This document shows positions 15,902 through 24,500 of a stretch of 64,000 bases of DNA, one piece after another (position 1 is the first letter of the stretch; each line of letters starts with the position of its first letter). Both the position numbers and the translations under genes were made by a program. The notes beneath the pieces were generated by a model, which had not been told where the DNA came from, made no database searches, and saw only the letters and a program-made list of their open reading frames with translations. The stretch covers positions 124,001-188,000 of the forward strand of contig NZ_JACHEM010000012.1 of NCBI RefSeq assembly GCF_014207445.1. The letters run 5' to 3'. This DNA comes from Streptomyces candidus (GTDB lineage Bacteria > Actinomycetota > Actinomycetes > Streptomycetales > Streptomycetaceae).

Positions 15902-18157
15902 ATGGCAAAGAAGCGCTCGGGCGGGGGTCTCTCAAGGACCCAGCAGGCCGCCAAATTCCTCGGTGTCAGCGTGCTCTCCGGAGCCGTGCTGGCAGGCATC
16001 GCCCTGCCCGCCGCCGGTGCGCTCGGCCTCGCGGCCAAAGGCACGGTCGAGGGATTCGACACCATCCCCGCGAACCTCAAGCGACCTCCGCTGAGCGAGC
16101 GCACCACCATCCTGGACAGCGCGGGCGGCAAGATCGCCACGGTGTTCTCGCGCGACCGTACGGTGGTCCCGCTCAAGGACATCTCGCCGTACATGCAGAA
16201 GGCGATCGTCGCGATCGAGGACAACCGGTTCTACGAGCACGGCGCGATCGACCTCAAGGGCATCCTGCGCGCACTGAACCGGAACGTGCAGGCAGGCGGC
16301 ACGGCCCAGGGCGCTTCCACCCTGACCCAGCAGTACGTGAAGAACGTCTTCGTCGAGGAAGCCGGCGACGACCCGGACAAGGTCGCCGAAGCCACCCAGC
16401 AGACTCTCGGCCGCAAGATCCGCGAACTGAAGTACGCGATCCAGGTCGAGGAGGAGCTGGGCAAGAAGAAGATCCTGGAGAACTACCTCAACATCACCTT
16501 CTTCGGACAGCAGGCGTACGGCGTCGAGGCAGCCTCCCAGCGCTACTTCAGCAAGCCCGCCAAGGACCTGAAGCTCGAAGAGGCCGCGATGCTGGCCGGG
16601 CTGGTCCAGTCGCCGACCCGGTACGACCCGGTCAACGACTCGGCCGAGGCCACCAAGCGCCGCAACATCGTGATCCAGCGCATGGCCGACATCCGCCAGA
16701 TCTCGCCGGCCGAGGCGGCCCGGGCCAAGGCCACGCCGCTGAAGCTGAAGGTCAGCAAGGCCAAGAACGGCTGCATCACCGCCGTGAGCGGCGCGGGCTT
16801 CTTCTGCGACTACGTACGCGCGGTCTTCCTCAGCGACCCGATCTACGGCAAGTCCAGGGAGGAGCGGGCCAAGATCTGGAACCAGGGCGGGCTGACGGTC
16901 CGTACGACCCTGGACCCGAAGGCGCAGGAGTCCGCCCAGGCCTCGATCAAGGACCACGTCTACCAGAGCGACAAGGTCGCCACGGCGGTCACCCTGGTCG
17001 AGCCCGGCACCGGCAAGATCCTCGCGATGGGCCAGTCCAGGCCGTACGGCTTCGGCCCCAACGAGACGCAGATCAACTACTCGGTCGACAAGCAGATGGG
17101 CGGCTCCAACTTCGGCTTCCCGACCGGCTCGACCTTCAAGCCGTTCCTCGCGGCGGCGGCACTGGAGCAGGGCAGGCCACCGACGCAGGTGTACTCGTCG
17201 CCGTACCAGATGCCGTACCCGGAGCGGGTCACCACGTGCAGCGGCAAGCCGTGGGTGAACGCCGCGAACGAGAAGCTGGAGAACGAGGACGAGAGCGAGG
17301 TCGGCCCGTACGCGCTGCGCGAGGCGATGGGCAAGTCCGTCAACACGTACTTCGTCCAGATGCTCCAGGACATCGGAATGTGCCCGGTGCGCCAGCTGAG
17401 CGACAAGATCGGCCTCGTACAGGGCAACGGGGGCAAGATCCCCGAGGTCCCGTCCTCGCTGACCCTCGGTTCCACCGGTGTCTCCCCGCTGCGGATGGCC
17501 AGTTCGTACGCGGCCTTCGCCAACCGGGGCACGTACTGCACGCCGATCGCCATCGAGGCGATCACCGGCCGCGGCGGCAAGGCCTTCCCGGTACCGAAGA
17601 CCTCGTGCTCGCTGGCGATGGCCGAGCAGACGGCGGACACCATCAACACCCTGCTGCGCGGAGTGGTCGACTCCGGTACGGGTAAGGAAGCCGGACTCAA
17701 GAACGGCCGGGACAACGCGGGCAAGACGGGTACCACCGACGCCCGCAAGAACGCCTGGTTCGTCGGCTACACGCCGAACCTGTCCGGCGCGGTCTGGGTC
17801 GGCAGCCCGTCCCAGCAGGTGGAGATGGAGAACATCACCATCGGCGGCCAGTACCAGCAGAAGGTGTACGGCGGACAGGTTCCGGGCCCGATCTGGAAGG
17901 ACGCCATGACCGGCGCCCTGGAGGGCAAGGATTCGCCCCAGTTCAACAGCGTCCACATCCCCGAGGACAACAAGGACAAGAACCGGCCGGGCGGCGACAA
18001 CAAGCCGCCGGGAGGCAACCCGGGCGGAGGCAACGGCACCCCGGGCGGTGGCAACGGCAACCCGGGCGGTGGCAACGGGAAACCGGGTGGCGGCAATGGA
18101 AACCCGGGCGGCGGCAACGGCAACTGGCCCGACATCCTCGGCGGGGACTGGCCGTAA
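15902..18157 (+). CDS. Class A penicillin-binding protein (transglycosylase/transpeptidase)
   Basis: 751 residues; polymerises and cross-links peptidoglycan. One N-terminal membrane anchor (about 17-42). The GT51 domain shows catalytic Glu106 in IEDNRFYEHGAID and GGTAQGASTLTQQ. The transpeptidase domain has Ser410-x-x-Lys413 (GSTFKPF), SVN at 479-481 and KTG at 608-610, all intact. The C-terminal 60 residues are a Gly/Asn/Pro tail made of five 7-residue repeats (NPGGGNG type), probably a flexible wall-spanning linker. It neighbours wblA as I recall in S. coelicolor. A strong bidirectional terminator follows. Confidence 0.95.
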   Translation: MAKKRSGGGLSRTQQAAKFLGVSVLSGAVLAGIALPAAGALGLAAKGTVEGFDTIPANLKRPPLSERTTILDSAGGKIATVFSRDRTVVPLKDISPYMQKAIVAIEDNRFYEHGAIDLKGILRALNRNVQAGGTAQGASTLTQQYVKNVFVEEAGDDPDKVAEATQQTLGRKIRELKYAIQVEEELGKKKILENYLNITFFGQQAYGVEAASQRYFSKPAKDLKLEEAAMLAGLVQSPTRYDPVNDSAEATKRRNIVIQRMADIRQISPAEAARAKATPLKLKVSKAKNGCITAVSGAGFFCDYVRAVFLSDPIYGKSREERAKIWNQGGLTVRTTLDPKAQESAQASIKDHVYQSDKVATAVTLVEPGTGKILAMGQSRPYGFGPNETQINYSVDKQMGGSNFGFPTGSTFKPFLAAAALEQGRPPTQVYSSPYQMPYPERVTTCSGKPWVNAANEKLENEDESEVGPYALREAMGKSVNTYFVQMLQDIGMCPVRQLSDKIGLVQGNGGKIPEVPSSLTLGSTGVSPLRMASSYAAFANRGTYCTPIAIEAITGRGGKAFPVPKTSCSLAMAEQTADTINTLLRGVVDSGTGKEAGLKNGRDNAGKTGTTDARKNAWFVGYTPNLSGAVWVGSPSQQVEMENITIGGQYQQKVYGGQVPGPIWKDAMTGALEGKDSPQFNSVHIPEDNKDKNRPGGDNKPPGGNPGGGNGTPGGGNGNPGGGNGKPGGGNGNPGGGNGNWPDILGGDWP
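18017..18121 (+). repeat. Five 21-base in-frame repeats in the PBP tail
   Basis: Five consecutive 21-base copies encode the 7-residue unit N-x-P/x-G-G-G-N-G. Copies differ at some third positions and in the residue before proline, so the array is not brand new but could still vary in copy number between strains. Confidence 0.85.
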
Positions 18158-18166
18158 ACGAGCCGA

Positions 18167-18234
18167 ACCCCCGTAACGGCCGAACACCTGTAGCGGGCGC
18201 ACACCCGTAGTGGCCGGAGACCCGTATCGGCCGA
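18167..18234. repeat. 17-base tandem repeat, four imperfect copies
   Basis: Four units start at 18167, 18184, 18201 and 18218 with the pattern ACxCxTGTAxCGGxCGx or close to it (CCGTAACGGCC, CTGTAGCGGGC, CCGTAGTGGCC, CCGTATCGGCC). Non-coding, just downstream of the PBP stop. Confidence 0.65.
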
Positions 18235-18302
18235 AGCGCCCGGCCGAGACGTCGGAGCTGCGGCCCCGAGGGCCTGACGAGCCGCGAGCCCCAGGGCCGA
18301 AC

Positions 18303-18344
18303 GAGAGGGGGGCTCCACCCGTGACCGGGTGGAGCCCCCCTCTC
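18303..18344. terminator. Bidirectional terminator between the PBP gene and yqeY
   Basis: A perfect 18-base stem (18303-18320 with 18327-18344) around GTGACC, located between two convergent genes. Confidence 0.9.
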
Positions 18345-18367
18345 CGTACCGTCGGCTCTCCGTACCG

Positions 18368-18844
18368 TCAGCCCGCCAGGAGCCGCTTCACCGCGGCGGC
18401 GACGCGGCCGCCCTCGGCGCGCCCCGCGACCTTCGGGTTGACGATCTTCATGACCGCTCCCATCGCCCGCGGCCCCTCGGCTCCCGCCGCCCGCGCCTCC
18501 GCGACCGCGTCCGCGACGATCGCGGTGAGCTCGTCGTCGCTCAGCTGCTGCGGGAGGTACGTCGCGAGGATCTCGCCCTCCGCCTTCTCCCGCTCGGCCT
18601 GCTCGGCCCGGCCGCCCTTGGCGAACGCGTCGGCCGCCTCACGGCGCTTCTTCGCCTCCTTGGCGATCACCTTCTCGACCTCGGCGTCGGACAGCTCGCG
18701 GGCCTCCTTGCCCGACACCTCCTCGACCTGGACGGCGGCGAGGGTGAGCCGGAGCGTGGAGGAGCGGAGCTCGTCACGCGCCCGGATGGCTGCGGTGAGG
18801 TCTTCCTTCAACTGCGACTTGAGCTGGGACTTGAGCGTGGTCAT
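18368..18844 (-). CDS. GatB/YqeY domain protein
   Basis: 158 residues from ATG 18844 (MTTLKSQLKSQLKEDLTAAI). The whole protein is the helical YqeY domain found at the C-terminus of the GatB subunit of the tRNA-dependent amidotransferase: LRSSTLRLTLAAVQ, a central Lys/Glu-rich helix pair, ATYLPQQLSDDEL and PRAMGAVMKIVNPKVAGRAEGGRVA near the end. YqeY is thought to bind tRNA; stand-alone copies have no settled function. Divergent from the metallophosphoesterase gene. Confidence 0.9.
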   Translation of the reverse strand: MTTLKSQLKSQLKEDLTAAIRARDELRSSTLRLTLAAVQVEEVSGKEARELSDAEVEKVIAKEAKKRREAADAFAKGGRAEQAEREKAEGEILATYLPQQLSDDELTAIVADAVAEARAAGAEGPRAMGAVMKIVNPKVAGRAEGGRVAAAVKRLLAG

Positions 18845-18986
18845 GACGCAAGTGTGGCAGGTCGTACGGGCCCACCGCCCGCCGATTTGCGCACCGCGCC
18901 CACCGGCACCAGCCGTCGTTCCGCCCCCGTCGGCGCCCGCACCAGCACCTGCGCCCGTCCCCGTACCGGTCTGCGACGATGGGCAC

Positions 18987-19919
18987 ATGCGCGCACGTTA
19001 CGGAGTACCCCTGGGAATCACGGCCGTTGGAGCGGCCGGACTCGCCTACGCCACCGGTATCGAACCCCGTCTGTTCCGGCTCCGCCGGGTGACCGTCCCC
19101 GTCCTGCCACCGGGGGCCCGCCCCCTGCGCGTACTCCAGGTCTCCGACATCCACATGGTGAGCGGGCAGCGCAGGAAGCAGCGCTGGCTCCAGTCCCTGG
19201 CCGGCCTGCGCCCCGACTTCGTCGTCAATACGGGTGACAACCTGTCCGACCCGGAGGCCGTGCCGGAGGTCCTGGACGCGCTCGGACCGCTGATGAGCTT
19301 CCCCGGCGTGTACGTGTTCGGCTCCAACGACTACTACGGTCCCAAGCCGCGCAACCCTGCCCGCTATCTGCTGGAGAAGGCCCAGGGCAAGCACGGCCTG
19401 AACGGCAACGAACCCGTCGTCGGTGCCGTGCACAACCCGTGGGAGGACCTCCGCGACGGCTTCGACGCGGCGGGCTGGCGCAACCTCACCAACACCCGCA
19501 CCCGCGTCAAGCTCCCCACCGCCGAGGGCTTCGACCTGGCTTTCACGGGCCTCGACGACCCGCACATCAAGCGCGACCGGTACACCGAGGTGACCGGCGG
19601 TCCCGACCCCTCCGCCGACTTCTCCATCGGTGTCGTCCACGCCCCGTACCTGCGCTCCCTGGACGCCTTCACCGCCGACGGCTACCCGCTCGTCCTCGCC
19701 GGGCACACCCACGGCGGCCAGCTCTGCATCCCCTTCTACGGCGCGCTCGTCACCAACTGCGACCTGGACACCGGCCGCGTCAAGGGCCTCTCCACCCACG
19801 AGTCCGGCGGCCACCGCTCGTACCTGCACGTCTCGGCGGGCTGCGGCGCCAACCGCTACACCCCGGTCCGCTTCGCCTGCCCCCCGGAGGCAACCCTGCT
19901 GACGCTGACGGCGGCGTAG
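18987..19919 (+). CDS. Membrane-anchored metallophosphoesterase
   Basis: 310 residues with a weak N-terminal hydrophobic segment (8-24). The calcineurin-like dimetal motifs are present: VSDIHMV (Asp54, His56), NTGDNLSD, FGSNDYYG (Asn in place of the more usual GNHD, as seen in YkuE-like enzymes), VVHAPY and AGHTHGGQ. YkuE-type enzymes are metal-dependent phosphodiesterases or phosphatases at the membrane or wall. No ribosome-binding site precedes the ATG; GACGAT six bases upstream may be a leaderless-type -10. Confidence 0.85.
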   Translation: MRARYGVPLGITAVGAAGLAYATGIEPRLFRLRRVTVPVLPPGARPLRVLQVSDIHMVSGQRRKQRWLQSLAGLRPDFVVNTGDNLSDPEAVPEVLDALGPLMSFPGVYVFGSNDYYGPKPRNPARYLLEKAQGKHGLNGNEPVVGAVHNPWEDLRDGFDAAGWRNLTNTRTRVKLPTAEGFDLAFTGLDDPHIKRDRYTEVTGGPDPSADFSIGVVHAPYLRSLDAFTADGYPLVLAGHTHGGQLCIPFYGALVTNCDLDTGRVKGLSTHESGGHRSYLHVSAGCGANRYTPVRFACPPEATLLTLTAA

Positions 19920-20064
19920 GGACCGGCCCGGGCGCGTGGGTACGGGTGCGGTGCGGTGCGGTCCTGGCTGCGGCCGCGGTCTTCGCTGCGCTGCGGGGTA
20001 TGCGGCCCAGCCCAGGGAGGACAAGAGGGGACTTTCTCCCCGCGCCCGTTGGTCCCGTCTCCCC

Positions 20065-20070
20065 TACCGT
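20065..20070 (+). promoter_or_regulatory. Candidate -10 element of the Pr6Pr-type gene
   Basis: TACCGT seven bases before ATG 20078, matching TANNNT. Confidence 0.4.
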
Positions 20071-20077
20071 GGAGTTC

Positions 20078-20824
20078 ATGATCGCTCCGTCCCCCGCGGG
20101 CTCCACGGGCGTGCCCGCCTCAGCAGTCGTACCGCCCCGCCGCCGCCCGTACGCCGCCGCCTTCCGGGCGCTCCTGTGCGCGGCGGCGGTCACGGGCATC
20201 GTGATCGACCTGTTCATCGGTGACCCGTCGCGCGTGCCGATCTACTTCACGATCCAGTCGAACGCACTGCTCGCCCTGACCCTCGGCTGGTCCGCCGTCC
20301 GCGCCTGGACCGGCGGCCCGCCCCTCTCCCCCCGCCTGACCGGCGGTGCGCTCCTCTTCATCGTGATCACCGGCCTCGTGTACCACCTGATCCTCGCCAA
20401 CGACGCCTCCGGCTTCTCCATGACCGACGACCCCGCCCACCGGGACACCGGCTGGCACACCGTCTCCAACCAGCTCCTCCACACCGTCACCCCCATCGGC
20501 GCGGTCCTGGACTGGCTCCTCCTCACTGCCCCCGGCGGCCTCGCCTACCGGTACGCCGCCCAGTGGCTCGCCTACCCGGCCGCGTACTTCGCCTTCGCCC
20601 TGCTCCGCGGCGCCGCCCTCACGCCCGGCACCCCGGCCCGCTACCCCTACCCCTTCCTGGACGCCGCCGCCCACGGCTACGCCGGCGTCGCCACCAACGC
20701 CCTGGTCCTGGGCCTGCTCTTCTACGCCCTGGCCCTGTCCCTGGTCGCCCTGGACCGGGTACGTCCTTACCTGCAACCCCGCGAAAACCGGATTTCGCCT
20801 ACACGCGCGGGTGGGCTAAAGTAA
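20078..20824 (+). CDS. Pr6Pr/FAR-17a-like integral membrane protein
   Basis: 248 residues with about six membrane helices. Features of the Pr6Pr/AIG1-like family: YFTIQSNALLALTLGWS in helix 2, HTVSNQLLHTVTPIGAVLDWLL with a conserved His and Asp, YPAAYFAFALLRG, and YPFLDAAAHGYAGVATN. In the related AIG1/ADTRP proteins Thr and His residues in similar places hydrolyse fatty-acid esters of hydroxy acids, but that activity is not shown for this branch. ATG 20078 has GGAG close upstream. tRNA-Pro follows 30 bases after the stop. Confidence 0.7.
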   Translation: MIAPSPAGSTGVPASAVVPPRRRPYAAAFRALLCAAAVTGIVIDLFIGDPSRVPIYFTIQSNALLALTLGWSAVRAWTGGPPLSPRLTGGALLFIVITGLVYHLILANDASGFSMTDDPAHRDTGWHTVSNQLLHTVTPIGAVLDWLLLTAPGGLAYRYAAQWLAYPAAYFAFALLRGAALTPGTPARYPYPFLDAAAHGYAGVATNALVLGLLFYALALSLVALDRVRPYLQPRENRISPTRAGGLK

Positions 20825-20854
20825 TCGATGTCGCCGCGGCAACGTGGTGGACAT

Positions 20855-20928
20855 CGGGGTGTAGCGCAGCTTGGCAGCGCGCTTCGTTCGGGACGAAGAG
20901 GTCGTGGGTTCAAATCCCGCCACCCCGA
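20855..20928 (+). tRNA. tRNA-Pro (anticodon CGG)
   Basis: 74 bases. Acceptor CGGGGTG (20855-20861) pairs with CACCCCG (20921-20927), discriminator A; anticodon stem CTTCG/CGAAG closes the loop TTCGGGA with anticodon CGG; the T arm has GGTTCAAATCC. CCA is not encoded. It marks the left edge of the accessory region. Confidence 0.97.
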
Positions 20929-20939
20929 CAGTCAAAACA

Positions 20940-20986
20940 GCAGATCAGGCCCGGTCTTCCTTCTCGGAAGACCGGGCCTGATCTGC
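20940..20986 (+). terminator. Strong terminator after tRNA-Pro
   Basis: A perfect 21-base stem (20940-20960 with 20966-20986) around TTCTC, 11 bases after the tRNA. Confidence 0.92.
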
Positions 20987-21064
20987 GTTGTGGGAGTGCT
21001 GGGGAGTGAGCAAAGGTGTGGATCATGGAAATCCCCACCCAGCGACGCTACGTGGATCCCGGTG

Positions 21065-21084
21065 AGGGGACTGCGGAGTCCCCT
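21065..21084. terminator. Small perfect hairpin
   Basis: AGGGGACT pairs with AGTCCCCT around GCGG. Could be a terminator remnant or a structured leader element upstream of the STAND gene. Confidence 0.4.
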
Positions 21085-21209
21085 GGCCACAGCGGTCGGG
21101 CCGAAGCTCCACCGAGGTACAGACCGGGTCCGAGTAGCGAGGGACACGCGGCCGCTGCACGCACCGGGAAGCCGCTTGCGGGCCCACACGCACGCGTCGC
21201 GCTGTTCGG

Positions 21210-21238
21210 CACCGGTCCCTCCCCTGTGGGGACCGGTG
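21210..21238. terminator. Hairpin upstream of the STAND gene
   Basis: CACCGGTCCC pairs with GGGACCGGTG across a 9-base loop. Role unknown: it may insulate the STAND gene from upstream transcription. Confidence 0.4.
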
Positions 21239-21531
21239 GCGAACAACGCGACGGTGTCGATACGCGCCGCATCGGCGTCAGCGCGGGTCGAGGTGCATCG
21301 GATCCGCAGTCGACACACAGAGGGAGGGCAGCCTCACAGGGGCACCGCCCCCTGGGCGCGGCAGTAGTGACCTACTCTGACGCTGCGTGGTCGGATCAGT
21401 ACCGGAAGGCGATCCTGCCAGTTGCAACTCAACCCGAGGAGTCCCCACCGTCGTCCGGACGTCATAATCCCAGGTCAGGGGTATAAAGCGAGTTTTCCGG
21501 TCCGGATATCCGCATGCGACAGAAGTAAGGG

Positions 21532-24500
21532 GTGGAGGCCTTGAGTCCCGACTCAAGGGCGCGCACAGCCTTCGCGGAGCGTCTCGCGCTGCTGTACAAG
21601 GAAGCCGGTAACCCTCCCCTCCAGCGTGTGGCCGAGTCGGTCGTCCGCCTCCAGCGGGTCGATGAGCGAGGCCGGCCCGTACGGGTATCTGCCCAGCGGC
21701 TCAGCGACTGGCGACGGGCCAAGAACGTCCCTGCCCAGTTCGCCGCTCTCGCAGCGGTGCTGCACATCCTGATCCCCGAAGCACGGCGAGAACGTCCGAC
21801 GCCGGTGTCCGCGGGTCTGTACGACATGGCGCAGTGGCAGCTCCTCTGGGACCGCGCGGTGACCGACCCGGTCACCAGCCGCGCCGCTACGACATCCACG
21901 GAGGACGAGGGTCCCTTTCAGGCCGGGGCCCGGGCCGACCCGGGTGTGTGCCCGTACCGGGGACTGGCTTCGTATCGGCAGCAAGACGCCCGGTGGTTCT
22001 TCGGCCGCGAGCGGAGTACTGATGCCCTCGTCGCCCAGCTTCGCGCGGCGGAGAAGGCGGGCGGCTTAGTCATGCTCGTGGGTGCCTCGGGATCGGGGAA
22101 GTCCTCGCTTCTGAACGCCGGCCTGGTGCCCGTAGTGCAGAGCGGCTCGCTGAGCACGGACAGCGGCCGAGCAGATTTCGTACTGCAACTCGTACCTGGA
22201 GCAGATCCGCTCGCAGAGTTGACCCGTCGCATACCTGAACTCGCGGACGTCGTCTCTGCCGCGGAGGAACCCGCGGCGCCGGAGCCCGGTACTCCGGAAT
22301 TCGGGCACGCAGTACGGAAGGCTCTCGCCGCATGGGCACGGCAGGCGACGTCCTCCGCCGCCCGTCCGGTGATCATCGTGGACCAGTTCGAGGAAGCGTT
22401 CACGCTCTGCTCCGACGAAGCGGCCAGGCGCACCTTCGTCCAGGTCCTTCATGCCGCGTGCTCGCCCACTGCCCCTGACGACCCTGCTCCGGCGCTCGTA
22501 GTCCTCGGCCTGCGGGCCGATTTCTACGAGCAGTGCCTGCGGCACCCCGAACTGGCCGACGCACTGCAACACCGGCACATGGTGCTCGGGCCTCTCTCCC
22601 CATCCGAATTGCGCGATGCCATGACCGGCCCGGCCAAGGCTGTGGGACTGGAACTCGAAACGGGCCTCACGGAGCTGATCGTCCGGGAAGTCGGCACGGA
22701 CGGTTCCAACGGAGCACACGACGTGGGAGTGCTGCCGCTCCTCTCCCATGCCTTGATGGCGACCTGGCAGCGACGGAAGGCGGGACGGCTGACGCTGGCC
22801 GGCTACCGCGCGGCGGGGGGCATCCAGGGGGCGGTGGCGGCGACCGCTGAACGCGCCTGGTCCGACCTCGACCCGGCGGCGCGCACGGCCGCGAGACTGC
22901 TCCTCCTCAGGCTTGTCCGGCTGGGCGAAGACGTCCAGACCACCCGCAGGCGGGGGACCCGACGCCAACTGGCGGAGGAGTCGACGGACCCCGGCAAGAC
23001 GGAGGAGTCCCTCGAAGCGCTGGTCCACGCACGCCTGGTGACGCTCGACGCGGAAACCGTGGAGATCACGCATGAGGCGTTGCTCCACGCCTGGCCCCGC
23101 CTTCGTGGCTGGATCGACGAGGACAGAGACGACCACCTGCTGCGCCAGCGCCTTGAGGAGGACGGCAAGGCATGGGAGGAGTCCGCCCGCGATGCGGCGC
23201 TTCTCTACCGGGGTTCTCGGCTGGAACAAGCCCGGGACTGGGCAAGATCTACCGGCGACACCTTCCTGACCCGGGGCGCGGTGGATTTCCTGGCCGCTTC
23301 GGCCAAGCTGAACCGACGCTCGCGCTGGATCGCCCGCGGTGCGGTGGCGGCTCTGGTCGCGTTGGCGATCGTGGCTGTCTCCTCGGCAGTGGTGGCATGG
23401 CAGCAGCGCGACGACGCGGTCTTCGAGCAGGTCATCGCCGAGGCTGACCGAGCCCAGCACACCGACCCATCGCTGTCCGCTCAACTCGGCCTGGTGGCAC
23501 ACCGCTTGCGACCGAACGACGAGGCGACGAAGAATCGGTTGCGCTCCATCGTGAACGCTCCTCTTGCCACTCCTCTTCTTGGCCACACGGGCGCCGTCTA
23601 CCTCACCTCTTTCAGCCCGAACGGGAGGCTCCTGGCCACTGCGAGCTACGACCGAACCGTTCGCCTGTGGGATGTAGCAGACCCGTCGCGCCCCAAGAGC
23701 CTGGGCGAACCCCTGACCGGCCATAAAAGCTGGGTGAGCAGCGCGGTCTTCAGCCCGGACGGCAACACCCTCGCCAGCGCATCTGAGGACGGCGTGATCA
23801 GGCTGTGGAACGTTCGGGATCCCCACCGTCCGCAGCTACTGGGTGACCCGATAGCCAGCGACGGGGGCTCGATCTATCTGGTCGCTTTCAGTCCGGACGG
23901 GCGCACTCTGGCCACAGCCAATGACGACCACGACGTTCGCCTGTGGAACGTGGAGAACCCGGGCCGTCCGGAAGCGCTCGGTGCGTTTCCCGGACACACC
24001 GCCGCGGTGCGCTCCGTGGCCTTCAGCCATAACGGGCGGACGCTGGCGGCCGGCGGTGACGACGGCACGATCAGGCTGTGGGACGTGGCCGACCCTCGTC
24101 GCCCGAAGCCACTGGACAGAGTACTGACCGGCCATACCGGCACAGTGCATTCCGTGGCCTTCAACCCCGACGGCCGTACTCTCGCCAGTGGTGGCTCGGA
24201 CGACACCATCCGGTTCTGGAACGTGACCGACCCGCGTCGCGGGGAAGCCCTCGGCTCACCGCTGACCCTTCACACCGGCCCCGTATGGTCGGTGGCCTAC
24301 AGCCCCAACGGGTCCATGCTCGCGGCGGCGAGCGCGGACAGTACCGCGAGTCTGTGGAACGTCAGCGATCGTGCGCATCCTTCTCAGGTCGGCGAGTCCC
24401 TGACCGGCAGCAGCGGGGAGATGTACGCTCTCGGCTTCCGCCCCGACGGACGGACCCTCGCCACCGGCAGCGGAGACAACAAGGTCCGCCTGTGGTCGAT

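Larger units (their letters stand above)
20929..21531. other. 600-base gene-free stretch after tRNA-Pro
   Basis: No convincing gene on either strand; frames here have mixed third-position bias. It contains the tRNA terminator (20940-20986), two more hairpins (21065-21084 and 21210-21238), and the promoter region of the STAND gene. The tRNA 3' end is not repeated in the downstream gaps read by eye. Confidence 0.5.

Noticed and set aside
20905..20928. tRNA-Pro 3' end as an attachment site
   Set aside because: I looked for GGTTCAAATCCCG in the downstream gaps up to 29.2 kb and did not see a second copy, and there is no integrase, so no att site is claimed.
20828..21367. ORFs across the tRNA-Pro gene and its downstream hairpins
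   Set aside because: They run through a tRNA and a perfect terminator and show no codon bias.
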